This document shows, piece after piece, positions 53,627-62,809 of a DNA stretch of 64,000 nt. Position 1 is the first letter of the stretch; each line of letters begins with the position of its first letter. The notes beneath the pieces are model-generated. The model was given only the letters and a program-made list of their open reading frames with translations, had not been told where the DNA came from and did no database searches. A program made the translations under genes and the position numbers. Location: assembly GCA_022601195.1 (NCBI GenBank), contig JAHZIX010000007.1, forward strand, positions 40,353 through 104,352, in the 5' to 3' direction. Source of the stretch: Deltaproteobacteria bacterium. GTDB taxonomy: Bacteria > Acidobacteriota > Thermoanaerobaculia > Multivoradales > JAHZIX01.

Positions 53627-54724
53627 TCACTGCCAAAGTACCTCGTAGAGATCGTGCCCATGCTGGGCGAAAGCCTCGAAATATCCGGTGAACCAACCGT
53701 TCAGAGCGACCCCAGCCTGCTGCGAGGAGGTCAGGTCTTCCAGAGTCTCCACACCCCCGGTACGCAGCACGTGAAACTCGGTGCCCGTAGACCGTTCCTG
53801 GCAGTAGTGAGCTGCCCTTTCTGCCAGGCCCAAGGAAACCGCCTTCAAGGGACGGCCACTGAAGCCGCCCCCAAAGGAGCGCCTGAAGGAATCGAATAGG
53901 GGGCGGTCGCTTCGGTCGATGGAAGAGCGCCAATGATCGTACCGAGTCGAAGTATTGCCGAAGTTCACGCCATCGAACTCCAGACTCAGGAGCATGTCCA
54001 TCAGGGCCGGTAGCTGGTCAATGGCTGTGTCGTTGGAGAACTTGACCACCACCGGAAGCGTTCTGTCTCGATGTTCCAAGAAGCGCCGCCGCACCGTGTC
54101 CAGGCGGCGAAAGAGCTCTCCCTCCGCCGACGCTCCCTGTTCCGTATTGGGGCAGCTCTCGTTGATCTCGAGGAAATCCACCCCGGCCTCAGCGTAGAGC
54201 TTCATGCCTTCCACGAGGCCCTCCAGCCGCTCCTCTTCAGTCCCTTCCGGATCCGCCGTCAAGCTCGCTCCCACCGGGCACCCCTCTACCTTCTCGAGCT
54301 GCGACAGGCGCTCCGCGACCCGACGATGTCCGTGGTTGGGCAAGCCGAGCCAATTAGAGGCTCCGTGGGTGCGCGGGTAGGGTGCGAAAGGCCTGGAGAT
54401 GCCATGTTTGTGATTTCCCTGGCGAGGTTGGGCCGTCGTGGTTCCAGCGAGATAGAAGCCAGCCCCTTGGGCCGCTGCCAAGGCGTACCCTTCGCCGTTC
54501 TTGAACATGCCCGCCGCATTGCCCAGAGGAAAACCGAAGGGAAGTCCCCAGAGCACCCGACGCAAAGACTCCGGCGGTCTGCGGGAAGGCGGCGGCTCAC
54601 CGACCAGTCGATCCAAGAAGAAGGGGCGCCCCGCGGAGTAGAGACGGATAGGAAGGCGCCCGGGCAGTCGCACCAACCATGGGCGAAGCTTGTCATCCCA
54701 CCGCGCCAGAGCCGGAGCCTTCAA
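53627..54724 (-). CDS. Dihydroorotate-dehydrogenase-like flavoprotein
   Basis: A 365-residue TIM-barrel flavoprotein of the DHODH family: FPLGNAAGMFKNGEG near residue 68, GTTTAQPRQGN (about 94), LEINESCPNTEQG (about 185), VVVKFSNDT, GVNFGNTSTR and RTGGVETLEDL for FMN phosphate binding. Length and N-terminus resemble quinone-linked class 2 enzymes, yet the catalytic-base position in NESCPN carries Cys as in class 1. It might make orotate for pyrimidine synthesis or be a divergent paralogue. No other pyr genes are near. The start is probably TTG 54724, with AAGGA six bases upstream. Confidence 0.75.
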   Translation of the reverse strand: MKAPALARWDDKLRPWLVRLPGRLPIRLYSAGRPFFLDRLVGEPPPSRRPPESLRRVLWGLPFGFPLGNAAGMFKNGEGYALAAAQGAGFYLAGTTTAQPRQGNHKHGISRPFAPYPRTHGASNWLGLPNHGHRRVAERLSQLEKVEGCPVGASLTADPEGTEEERLEGLVEGMKLYAEAGVDFLEINESCPNTEQGASAEGELFRRLDTVRRRFLEHRDRTLPVVVKFSNDTAIDQLPALMDMLLSLEFDGVNFGNTSTRYDHWRSSIDRSDRPLFDSFRRSFGGGFSGRPLKAVSLGLAERAAHYCQERSTGTEFHVLRTGGVETLEDLTSSQQAGVALNGWFTGYFEAFAQHGHDLYEVLWQ

Positions 54725-54774
54725 GCCATTTCCTTCTTTGCCTTCACCGGATTCACCACCACCTTCACCAAAAA

Positions 54775-56133
54775 CTAGTGCATGTGGGTGTCCAGGCGCG
54801 GCGCAGGTAGCCTGTCGAAGGCTGGGTCTGTAGCCTCTCCGCCGGTGAGAATCATGGCGTAGAGAAAGGGGCCGAAGGCACTCCCCTGGCGGCCGTTGAT
54901 CAACACCACAGGAGTACCGTGGGGATCGTATTGGGAGGCGAGAGCCACATCCTCCTTCAGCTTGGTGGCGGTGGCTTCGCTCGTCATGCAGGCGTCAAGC
55001 TCTGGCCGAGACAAGAACGGTGCGGCCAAAGCGTAGACCCGTTCGTCCGTCAGATTCCGTTGCTCGCGGTAGAGGTCCGCCGCAAAACTGGATGAATTGG
55101 GCACGGTCTCCATGCAAATCTTGGCGCGGGCGGCCAGGCAGCGCACGGTTTCAGGCCCCCTGATGGGGAGATCGCTATTGCAGTTGCCATCCAGCGGGTA
55201 CTGACGTTTTTCGATACTGAAGCTACTCGCCGGCAAGGCTCCCTTGAGGTACCCGAGGGTCAGCTGGAGCTCCGCGCAATGACTGCACAGGGTATCCGTG
55301 AACTCCGTAATGCGCACCGGAGCCGCCACCGGCCCTTCGAGCACTCGCGGCTCCTTGAGCGGCAGAGGAGAAGCCTTTCGGTACATCTCCAGAGCGTTGC
55401 TCAAGCCCTGCTTGAGCTGCGGCGAAAGAGAGTCGATGAGGTTGCGCAGGTCCGGGTTGGCTGCTGCTCCTGAGGCCGCGGTTCCTGAGGCCGAACTGGC
55501 TGAGGATGAGGCTGTTTCCGCCGCCGAAGGATTTGAGTCCAACGCAGCCTGAAGAGCCTCTCGGCTCTCCGCCCCTTGGCTCTTGGGGGTGGATAGGCCA
55601 GGTACCAAGGCCAGTAGAAAGGCTGCGACTACCGAGAGGGCCGCTCGCCCCATTCCGCCTCCGAGGGGAGCGCTCGCCTGCCCCTTCAAGGGCCCCCACA
55701 GGATCGCCGCAAAGATCGCCAACAAACCGTAGATCACGGCACAGCTGGAGCAAAAGCCTCCTGCCAAGGCGCTGATCAACAACAGCAGAGCGACGCCGAC
55801 CGCCCCTACCAAACCCATCACCTTCAAGGCCGCAAGCCAGAAGGTCTTCTTGCCTCTGCTCCAAGCGAGGACTTGAAACAGAGCCGCGAGGCCCCAAATC
55901 ACCCCCCAGCCCGCCACCGGAACTCGAGTCAATCGATGCACGGTACTGGCAAAGGCACCATCCCAAAGCGCTGCACAATCTCCTCCGAAGGCACAAATGG
56001 CCTCGCCGCCGGTTCTCGACTCGATCAGTTGGAGCCAGAGAAAAACCGACCAAGCGACCATCGCAGCGGCGATTAGCCCCAAAAATAAGATCCATCTGTT
56101 CGCCGCACCGGTATCGTGCTCAACCTTTGCCAC
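54775..56133 (-). CDS. VKOR-DsbA fusion disulfide-forming protein
   Basis: A 452-residue membrane protein that makes disulfides in exported proteins. The N-terminal VKOR domain has four to five helices, the loop cysteines in ICAFGGDC (about 48-55) and the redox pair FCSSC (about 132-136), which passes electrons to quinone. An Ala/Ser-rich linker joins a periplasmic thioredoxin-fold DsbA domain with CSHC (about 285-288) and the cis-Pro loop GTPVVLING. A GTG at 56133 has AGGAGG eight bases upstream and is preferred to a TTG at 56151. It suits the many Cys-containing secreted proteins in this window. Confidence 0.92.
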   Translation of the reverse strand: MAKVEHDTGAANRWILFLGLIAAAMVAWSVFLWLQLIESRTGGEAICAFGGDCAALWDGAFASTVHRLTRVPVAGWGVIWGLAALFQVLAWSRGKKTFWLAALKVMGLVGAVGVALLLLISALAGGFCSSCAVIYGLLAIFAAILWGPLKGQASAPLGGGMGRAALSVVAAFLLALVPGLSTPKSQGAESREALQAALDSNPSAAETASSSASSASGTAASGAAANPDLRNLIDSLSPQLKQGLSNALEMYRKASPLPLKEPRVLEGPVAAPVRITEFTDTLCSHCAELQLTLGYLKGALPASSFSIEKRQYPLDGNCNSDLPIRGPETVRCLAARAKICMETVPNSSSFAADLYREQRNLTDERVYALAAPFLSRPELDACMTSEATATKLKEDVALASQYDPHGTPVVLINGRQGSAFGPFLYAMILTGGEATDPAFDRLPAPRLDTHMH

Positions 56134-56257
56134 GTCTATTTCCTCCTGCAACTTCGTCTTCTAGTGCCCGGTCCGGGATCGAATCGGCTCGACCCGAAGT
56201 GTCCCCTGGAGATTCTACCCTCCGAAACCCATCTCGCCATGACATATAGTTGCCGCG

Positions 56258-56677
56258 ATGGAAATTCGAGAATCTATGATCCGTTTGGCCCAACGCGCCA
56301 TGGCCAATGCCCATTGCCCCTATTCCAACTTTCCCGTAGGCGCTTGCCTGCGCACCGCTAGTGGTCAGCTATTCGCTGGTTGCAACGTCGAGAATGCCTC
56401 TTTCCCCGAAGGCTGGTGCGCCGAAACCTCTGCCATCGCTGCCATGGTACTCGCGGGAGAGACTCACATCGAGGAAGTGGTCGTCATCACCACTGGCTCC
56501 GAACCCTGCGCCCCGTGCGGCGGCTGTCGTCAGCGCTTGGCGGAGTTCTCTAGCTCCGACACCGAGATCCACCTATGCGACCCGGAGGGTGTTCGCCTCA
56601 CAATCACTCTCGGCGAGCTTCTACCGAGAGCTTTTGACGGCTCCCAGCTGGAACCCTTCGTTTCGGGCGCTCCCTGA
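56258..56677 (+). CDS. cdd: Cytidine deaminase
   Basis: A 139-residue homotetrameric-type cytidine deaminase that converts cytidine or deoxycytidine to uridine. The zinc site is visible: WCAETSAI (Cys plus catalytic Glu) and PCAPCGGCRQ (two more Cys). The N-terminal CPYSNFPVGA and GCNVENASF are typical. TATAGT, about 10 bases upstream of the start region, could be a -10 element with a very short leader. It precedes the sigma factor gene by about 100 bases. Confidence 0.95.
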   Translation: MEIRESMIRLAQRAMANAHCPYSNFPVGACLRTASGQLFAGCNVENASFPEGWCAETSAIAAMVLAGETHIEEVVVITTGSEPCAPCGGCRQRLAEFSSSDTEIHLCDPEGVRLTITLGELLPRAFDGSQLEPFVSGAP

Positions 56678-56774
56678 AGGTGCCCCGCCGCCTCCCGATC
56701 AACATTCCTTTCGAAGGCTTCCTTTTCCTGACGTGCTATTCTCCCGGGATCGAAATTCGGACGGTAGAAAAAGA

Positions 56775-57386
56775 ATGAGCACAGAGCCCACTGCAGGCAA
56801 CGAGCCCTCGGACCGTAGCCTCCAAGCATCTCAAGACCGAGACTTGGTAGAGCGCATCGTCCAGAGAGACACAGAGGCCCTAGCGGCGCTCTACGACCGG
56901 TTCTCCCCGCTCCTTTTTGCCCTGGCCCGCAGAGTCCTCAAAGATTCCCAGGACGCTGAAGAGATCCTCCAAGAGGTCTTCTTGCAGGCCTGGAACCAAG
57001 CGTCCCGGTACCAGGACACACGGTCGTCCGTTTCTACCTGGCTCGTCATGCTCACCCGTAGCCGTTCCATCGACCGACTACGCAGCCGTCAGTCCCGGGA
57101 ACGCACCCTTGCCTCCTTGAAGGAAGAAAAGCCAAAAGACTATGCATCCGCAGAGGCGGCTGGAAACGTATTCGTAGGAGAGAGGCGGAAGCGTATTCTT
57201 TCGGAGATGAAAGAGCTTCCTAAGGAGCAGAGGCTAGTCATCGAGCTAGCTTTTTATCGAGGTTTGAGCCAGAGCGAGATTGCGAATTCGACCGGAATCC
57301 CCTTGGGGACCGTGAAAACTCGCACGCTCTTGGCCATGAAGAAGCTGCGGAAGGCACTTGGTAGCGAGATGAAGGATTTGTTATGA
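56775..57386 (+). CDS. ECF sigma factor (SigK/RpoE type)
   Basis: A 203-residue alternative sigma factor. Region 2 has LYDRFSPLLFALARRVLKDS and AEEILQEVFLQAW (core binding and -10 recognition). Region 4 has LPKEQRLVIELAFYRGLSQSE with a helix-turn-helix (NSTGIPLGTVKTR) for the -35 element. The ATG at 56775 is internal to a longer open frame that overlaps cdd; the shorter form is of normal length. Its stop overlaps the anti-sigma start as ATGA. Confidence 0.93.
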   Translation: MSTEPTAGNEPSDRSLQASQDRDLVERIVQRDTEALAALYDRFSPLLFALARRVLKDSQDAEEILQEVFLQAWNQASRYQDTRSSVSTWLVMLTRSRSIDRLRSRQSRERTLASLKEEKPKDYASAEAAGNVFVGERRKRILSEMKELPKEQRLVIELAFYRGLSQSEIANSTGIPLGTVKTRTLLAMKKLRKALGSEMKDLL

Positions 57387-58348
57387 GCTGGGATGAAAAA
57401 TCTCACGATGAGGCTCTGGCGAGAGCCCTTAAATGGTTTGACAGTGGCGATCTTTCGACAGAAAAAGCAGAAAAAGAAGCGGCGGAAGAAGGCAGTGCCC
57501 AAGCACTGGTGGAATCCTACCTAGAGACCCTCGGCGCTCTTCCTCTGGCCCTCGAGCCGGTGGAACCGCCAGCAGAAATTCGGACCAACCTACTAAAGGC
57601 GATCACGTCGTCCCCGGAGATGCCTAGGACGACCCAAAAAGAAGCGTCGGCGACGGCAGAGGAATCGGCCCCGGCCTCACCCATGGGACCAGCTTCGTCG
57701 GGCCCAGCTTCGTCGGGGCCAGCTTCGTCAGCCACCAGGCCTCCTGAGGGAACCGTGACCCCGTTTCGCCGACCTTCAGGTAGCAGACCTACCCATCGCA
57801 GCTCTTGGGCCAGCGCCCTGGCTGCCGCCCTCTCCGTGGGGGTTCTAGGCTTGGCCTTCTATGCCCTCCAACTCAATCAGAGATTGGATTCCCAGGAGAA
57901 ATCCCTCGCCGAGCTGACCCATGCTGTCCTAGTGGGCCATCTGGAGGCGGAAGCCACGGCTGCCGCGCATCATCTGGGCGACTTCCAAGAGCGCTTCCCC
58001 GCTGTACAGGTTTCCCGATCGAAGCTATTTCCTTTGCGGGGAGTGGATCAGAGCAGCCTCCGCGGAGCCATGTTCGTCTGCGCCAAGCACCAGCAGTGGT
58101 ACGTCAATCTCCGGGGTCTTGCCCCTGCCGAGGCGGACCAGGAATACCGTCTGTGGTTTCTCACCGACACCGGCCCCGTTGCCGTAGGGCCGATCCAAAT
58201 ACAAAGCGATCAACCTTACGAGGTGAGCGCTCAGCGGATGCCGTCGGGTACTCAAGGAGTGCTCGTCTCCCTCGAAAGTCGGGGTCAGGCAACCTCCCAA
58301 CCCGCCGGCGACATTGTCCTAGAGGGAAAGACCTCCATCGAGATCTAG
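57383..58348 (+). CDS. Anti-sigma factor, RskA-like
   Basis: A 321-residue membrane anti-sigma protein. The first ~80 residues form the sigma-binding helical part, a linker contains a three-unit GPASS tandem repeat (about 112-127), one transmembrane helix lies at about 141-163, and an extracytoplasmic RskA-type domain (VNLRGLAPAEADQEYRLWF) follows. It should hold the ECF factor inactive until an envelope signal triggers release. No zinc-binding HxxxCxxC is seen, so redox sensing through zinc is unlikely. Two hairpins follow the gene. Confidence 0.9.
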   Translation: MSWDEKSHDEALARALKWFDSGDLSTEKAEKEAAEEGSAQALVESYLETLGALPLALEPVEPPAEIRTNLLKAITSSPEMPRTTQKEASATAEESAPASPMGPASSGPASSGPASSATRPPEGTVTPFRRPSGSRPTHRSSWASALAAALSVGVLGLAFYALQLNQRLDSQEKSLAELTHAVLVGHLEAEATAAAHHLGDFQERFPAVQVSRSKLFPLRGVDQSSLRGAMFVCAKHQQWYVNLRGLAPAEADQEYRLWFLTDTGPVAVGPIQIQSDQPYEVSAQRMPSGTQGVLVSLESRGQATSQPAGDIVLEGKTSIEI

Positions 58349-58352
58349 TGGC

Positions 58353-58440
58353 GGGGCAGGCTGCAAGAACGCCTGCCCCATCAGCTCGAAAACGACCGCC
58401 GAAGAAGTCTCGTGTGGCGCACTCTCGAGGCACCACACGA
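58353..58440. terminator. Two perfect hairpins between convergent genes
   Basis: GGGGCAGGC (58353-58361) pairs with GCCTGCCCC (58371-58379), and TCGTGTGG (58410-58417) pairs with CCACACGA (58433-58440). Neither is followed by a T tract. They separate the anti-sigma gene from the convergent subtilase gene. Confidence 0.55.
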
Positions 58441-58486
58441 GCCATCCTGGTTCCAAAACCAAGACTGATTCCAGAAACAGGACTTT

Positions 58487-60382
58487 CTAGAGCAAGGCGA
58501 CCGCTGCCTCGGCATCGACCCGACCAAAACCCCAGGCGTTGTCGAAGGGAGTCACTCCCGCTGGCGGACTCGCCGAGGCGATGAGCAATTTGCGGATCTG
58601 CTCCGACGACAGCCTCGGGTTGCGTTCCAACATCAAGGCTGCGATTCCTGCCACGTGAGGAGAAGCCATACTGGTGCCACTCATGCTGGTACGCGCTGGC
58701 ACAAGGTCCGTCCCGGCCGGAGAGCCCGGGTTCGGTCGACCCGCTAGGGAGGCAGAAGAGACGATGTTCGTCCCCGGTGCCGCCACTTCCGGCTTCTGGC
58801 GAAGCAACCGGGTCGGACCTCGACTACTGGAGTCCGAGGGAGACTGGGTCTGGTGATCGTAATTCGCCACCGCGATGCCTCGACGGGTCGTTGCCGGAGT
58901 CCCGAGAGTCTTGATGCCGTCGAAGTCCGTGCCCAAAAAGAAACTCTGATCCGCGAATCGATTCTGGGACCGGCGAGCATCTCGCTCGATCCAAGCATCG
59001 AATCGACCGTCCCGACTCTCCACTGCCTCTAGCTCCACTCTCCACTCCCCCGTCTTGACCCGACTCTGGCCCGGCCCCGGGCTGATCTCGATGTAGATCC
59101 GAGCATCGCCGTTGAGCACGGTGAAGCGCTCCGAGTCGATGAAAGCCTCGTCTCCACTGGGGAAGGTGTGAACCTCCGTGGTACCTGGATCCAAGAAGGC
59201 GGTGGCATTGCCATCCGGGTCCGTGAGGCGGAAGCGAAAGACATCCCGGGACGAATACCAGATCTCCATCTCGTTGGGAGTGAAATCACCGAAGCCAGGC
59301 TGCAAAACACCCCCGCCTGGCAAAGGCAGCTCACCACCGAACTTCCAATGGAGCTCCCGGGTCTCCCCCAACGCGAGGGAGCCCCCCGCATGCCCTCGCC
59401 AAATGTGCTCATTGCCCGCTGCGACGCACATGGCGCGCCCGGGTCGACCCAAGAATCGGTCGATGGCTCGCTCGACGACACTCTCCCCATCGTGGCTGCC
59501 GCCGTTCTGCCCCAAGCTCATATTGATGACGCAGGGCAGGCCCAGCTCATCCGCTTTCTCGAACACATAGGCAATGGCTTCTGCCACATGGACCGAGTCC
59601 GTGAAGCTGGAATCGACATCACTGGAGTTCGGCTGCACGAAAACGATCGTCGACTCCGGCGCGACTCCTACGAAGGCACCCGCCGCAAAATCACCGTCCG
59701 AAGTGCTCCCGTTCCCCACCGCAGTTCCCGCCACGTGGGTGCCGTGGCTTTCCGCGCCCGGCCGGTGGCGCACGACCGCAAAAGGATCCACGCTCCCCAG
59801 GGCGGCATCGATGGCCGCACGATCGTATTCCACCCCATAGCCAAAGCGAGCCGGTGCCGCCTCCCCCGCCGCCGCGGTCAGGTTCTGATCCCAAAGAAAA
59901 GCGACTCGCGAGTCGCCGTTGGCATCCCGAAAATCATCCAGAGTAAAGTCGAAACCAAAGTCGATGATCCCCACCAGTACCCCGGCCCCGCTCAGCCCAT
60001 CCACACCCGCTCTCACGCGGTCAGCGCGGGTTTCCGCCACCGAGCTATCGAGGGTCGGCGCCAACCGTCGCCCCGCCTCCACATACTCCACCTCCGGAGC
60101 CGCGGCCATCTCTTCCAGTTTCAGCAACGGAACGTCGACGGCGTAGATGTCCCCGGAAATATGTACCCAATGAAGATCCTTCATGGAGTCCGGTCGTTGG
60201 GCAGCCGCCAGCCGCACCAACACCCTCTTGGTCAGAATCCCCGCCTCCACCGGATCCCCGGGAGCGACCTCCGTGGTGGCGTTCACCAGGTTTGCGTCTA
60301 GGTCCAGGCGCATCCGCTCCGGGTTCTTCATGCTGTTCATCAACCGCCGTAGCTTCGGGTCCAACTCGCGATGTTTCTTCAT
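58487..60382 (-). CDS. Subtilisin-family (S8) protease
   Basis: A 631-residue S8 protease. The triad is Asp in GIIDFGFDF (about 139), His in SHGTHVAG (about 213) and Ser in GTSMASPHVAG (about 585), with INMSLGQNGG between. A large insertion (about 300-540) separates His and Ser and may be a jelly-roll-like domain. No obvious signal peptide is present at the Lys-rich N-terminus; residues 1-110 look like an inhibitor/pro-domain, so export may use another route. AGGAGG precedes the ATG. It shows little similarity to the first subtilase at 148 beyond the catalytic motifs. Confidence 0.9.
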   Translation of the reverse strand: MKKHRELDPKLRRLMNSMKNPERMRLDLDANLVNATTEVAPGDPVEAGILTKRVLVRLAAAQRPDSMKDLHWVHISGDIYAVDVPLLKLEEMAAAPEVEYVEAGRRLAPTLDSSVAETRADRVRAGVDGLSGAGVLVGIIDFGFDFTLDDFRDANGDSRVAFLWDQNLTAAAGEAAPARFGYGVEYDRAAIDAALGSVDPFAVVRHRPGAESHGTHVAGTAVGNGSTSDGDFAAGAFVGVAPESTIVFVQPNSSDVDSSFTDSVHVAEAIAYVFEKADELGLPCVINMSLGQNGGSHDGESVVERAIDRFLGRPGRAMCVAAGNEHIWRGHAGGSLALGETRELHWKFGGELPLPGGGVLQPGFGDFTPNEMEIWYSSRDVFRFRLTDPDGNATAFLDPGTTEVHTFPSGDEAFIDSERFTVLNGDARIYIEISPGPGQSRVKTGEWRVELEAVESRDGRFDAWIERDARRSQNRFADQSFFLGTDFDGIKTLGTPATTRRGIAVANYDHQTQSPSDSSSRGPTRLLRQKPEVAAPGTNIVSSASLAGRPNPGSPAGTDLVPARTSMSGTSMASPHVAGIAALMLERNPRLSSEQIRKLLIASASPPAGVTPFDNAWGFGRVDAEAAVALL

Positions 60383-60615
60383 GGCCTTCCTCCTACCGTT
60401 CTGCTCGTTCTTGGTTCAGCTCTGCATTCAGTTTTCTGCTCGCCACCACACCTCCACCCCGTCTCCATCGCCTCTAAAGACGGCCCTGTTCTGCCTTTTT
60501 TCATCACCGGCCCTCACCGCAACCCCGAACTGCCAAAGATACTTGCCACCACACAGGCCCTTTTGGTATTCTGCGCGTCGCCTCGGGGGGCGTCCTGCCT
60601 CCAAAAAAAGAGTGT

Positions 60616-60692
60616 GGCCCTATCGTCTAGCCAGGTCAGGACACCAGCCTTTCAAGCTGGCGACACGGATTCGAATCCCGTTGGGGCTACCA
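60616..60692 (+). tRNA. tRNA-Glu (anticodon TTC), probable attachment site
   Basis: A 77-base cloverleaf with encoded CCA. The D stem is GTCT/GGAC, the anticodon stem CCAGC/GCTGG with loop CTTTCAA (anticodon TTC), and the T loop TTCGAAT. Two oddities: G1 faces U72 in the acceptor stem, and position 53 is A opposite C61, where G53-C61 is almost invariant. The 3' half overlaps the recombinase gene on the other strand, as expected if this is the integration site. Confidence 0.85.
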
Positions 60693-61461
60693 CCCGATTT
60701 TTTCCCTCAAAGCTGGGCTGTAAACCTCTGAAAAATGAGCAGTTTACGGGATTCAAATAGGTCCCGTTTAGGTACGTCACCCCAAGCGGGAGTATCGACG
60801 ACTGCAGCAGGATCTTTGCGTCAGAATCCAGTCGACACCAGAGCCCGCTCAAATCCTGCAAGATACTCAAAGTAAAGCCAGTTAGCCTTTTCTTGGACAT
60901 CAGCGAGACGCTGCTTAAGCGTAGCTCTGAGGCATGCTTAAACTCTTCCGCCTCGAGACGGGCCTTTTCTGCCTGGTAGATCTCAGGATCGATAGTTTTC
61001 TCGTAGAGGAAGGCCTCCAGGAGGCGCTGCTTCTTTCGCTCCGTAGCAGCCACCTGTCGCTGTACCCTCTTCGCTACCTCCGCCAGTCCCGAGGCTTGAG
61101 TCTCAAACTCCTGCTCTGCTAGCGCAAGGAAAAGCGGGAGTAGCTCCTCCTCGGGTTGGAAGGTGGTGAGGTATTCCTCGAACCGACCCTCCAAGGCTTC
61201 CCTGCGACCCTCCACCGAGTACATGATCAAGATATCGACAGCCTTGGTTGAACGCTGAGCCTTCCGGCAGAAGGCAAGGGCGTTTCGAAGTTCAGTCCCA
61301 TTCGCCGTCTTCGCACTCTCGCCGAGCTCCCGAAAGACCTGGACGACCTCGATCCCCTCTCGCTGGGCATAACCCCGACAGAGCTGCTCCTGAGTGTCCA
61401 GACTCACCCTATCCACCTGATCCTTGGTGGAGACTCGGCAGTAGATGATGGCGTTGGGCAT
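60652..61461 (-). pseudogene. Large serine recombinase with internal deletion
   Basis: A 269-residue remnant of a large serine recombinase. The N-terminal resolvase part is intact to about residue 80 (YCRVSTKDQ with the nucleophile Ser, SLDTQEQ, FRELGESAKTANG). Then VDILIMYS jumps to a sequence of the C-terminal coiled-coil region. The catalytic Arg segment (normally VDRLSR), the recombinase domain and the zinc ribbon, about 200 residues, are missing. The last residues (PTGFESVSPA) are encoded by the antisense of the tRNA-Glu gene, the mark of an integrase at its attachment site. It is open but surely inactive on its own. Confidence 0.85.
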
Positions 61462-61625
61462 TCGTTGACCTGGGCCTCAGTCTTCTCGACAGTTATTGCT
61501 CCCGAAAGTATAGAAGCAACAATCACGCCAGCCAGGGTCTGGAGTTGGGTAACAGCTTCTTCTGCTTGCTCGTCCGGGAGATCCTGGAGTTTCGGGCAGA
61601 TCTGTCGGGCCTTCTCAAGAGTCAT
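61404..61625 (-). CDS. Small protein upstream of the recombinase
   Basis: A 73-residue hypothetical protein with a helical Glu/Gln-rich first half (ARQICPKLQDLPDEQAEEAV) and a hydrophobic stretch (LAGVIVASILSGAITV). It overlaps the start of the recombinase gene by 58 bases in another frame, as small companions of mobile-element recombinases often do. GGGGAA lies near the ATG. I do not recognise it and its reality is moderately supported. Confidence 0.45.
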   Translation of the reverse strand: MTLEKARQICPKLQDLPDEQAEEAVTQLQTLAGVIVASILSGAITVEKTEAQVNECPTPSSTAESPPRIRWIG

Positions 61626-62189
61626 TGGTTTCCCCGACTGGCAACATTGGTGGCAGGGGTGCCTCTGGAGTGGGCGATGGGGAACACAGGTTTTTCCACG
61701 GCCGAGCCTTTGCCTGGATGAAGGAATGGAAGCGGTTTCCGTCCGGCTCTAGCCGGTCATCGGCAGATCCAAGTCGACGCGGCCTCTAGAGACCATCGAC
61801 CCGAATTTGTGCTGACCACGTTCCAGACCCCGCCACCGCGGTGCCAGTCGACACGATCCGAGGCTGCGACCACATCAGGGCCGGCACTCTCGAGGAACTC
61901 CTCGGTGGAGATCCAGCTTGGTGGGAGTAGGTTCTCAATGCCAAAACATGGGGAGTGGTCGACAAGGCCCAGCTCTTTCTATCCGTACTCGAAGATCCAA
62001 AGCTTCTCCATCGGGCCACACTGAGGAGTACCAGATCGGAGAGGACCACGATCTCGCAGTTCGGGACACCTACTAGTTCCTGGACCAGGAACTGGAGATC
62101 AAGACGAGCCTAGCCAACATCGCGGGCGCCAGGAGTGAGGCTGTTCGCCTACGATCGCTCACCAAGATGCTTAGGCTGCCATCCGCTGA
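61626..62189 (+). other. Decayed region of the element, no intact gene
   Basis: No convincing intact reading frame is present. On the plus strand a frame reading EDHDLAVRDTY, then a TAG at about 62073, then FLDQELEIKTSLANIAGARS looks like a former coding sequence broken by a stop. It leads by a further frame change into the fragment starting at 62190. Confidence 0.5.
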
Positions 62190-62807
62190 TACGCAGCGCT
62201 CTCGACTCAGAGGCTTCTTTACGACTCCGTACAGCTCCCCGCCTTCCCGGACCTCCCTGGGGATCTCTGGACAGCGGCGGACGAGGAAGAGTTCAACGGA
62301 ACTCAGCTCCTCCACCACGTCTTCGCGGACGCCTCCGGAGCCATTCAAACGGTCGAAGCCCGGTACCTCCGGATCGATCTCGAGACCGTCGCCAACCCCG
62401 ACGGCTATTTCGAAGCCGGAGCCCTGGTCGCCGGTCCTGCGCTCCAGGCGGCGGTCAACTTTGCGCCGAACGCGACCCTCTCCTCTACGGACCACAGCGA
62501 GACCGTGGAGATGAAGGGCGGTAGTCAGCTCTCAGTCCAAGGGAAGAGGCAGCGGAGCTTTGGCTTCAGTCTCGGCGCCTATGACCGGGCGCAGCTTCTG
62601 GCCGGTTTCTTCCGGAGGATCGAGAGGGTCCGCGGGGAAACGCGGCCGGTGGTGGTGATTCCCGTTCCGGATGACCCGGCAGTCACGGAAGCTGCCGCGA
62701 TGTTTGCTCGGGTTCGGGGCCGTGGAATCAGGCTTCAAAAAGGAATCTTGGCCTCAACCGGCGGAGCCGTCGCAGGGGCCAGTTATGAATGTACGGAGGT
62801 GGTCTAG
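62190..62807 (+). pseudogene. Phage-type protein fragment, 5' end lost
   Basis: The frame is open from 62190 (just after a TGA) to 62807, about 205 codons, with no good start codon until an internal ATG at 62511. The peptide (DLPGDLWTAADEEEFNGTQ ... GASYECTEVV) is protein-like throughout, and its end precedes a holin-like gene with ribosome binding sequence inside it. It is probably the C-terminal part of a structural protein whose start lies in the broken region upstream. The family is not recognised. Confidence 0.6.
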
Positions 62808-62809
62808 TG

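Noticed and set aside
59168..60301. 377-codon plus-strand frame opposite the subtilase
   Set aside because: It lies wholly inside a gene with an intact catalytic triad; the peptide is Arg/Pro/His-rich shadow sequence.
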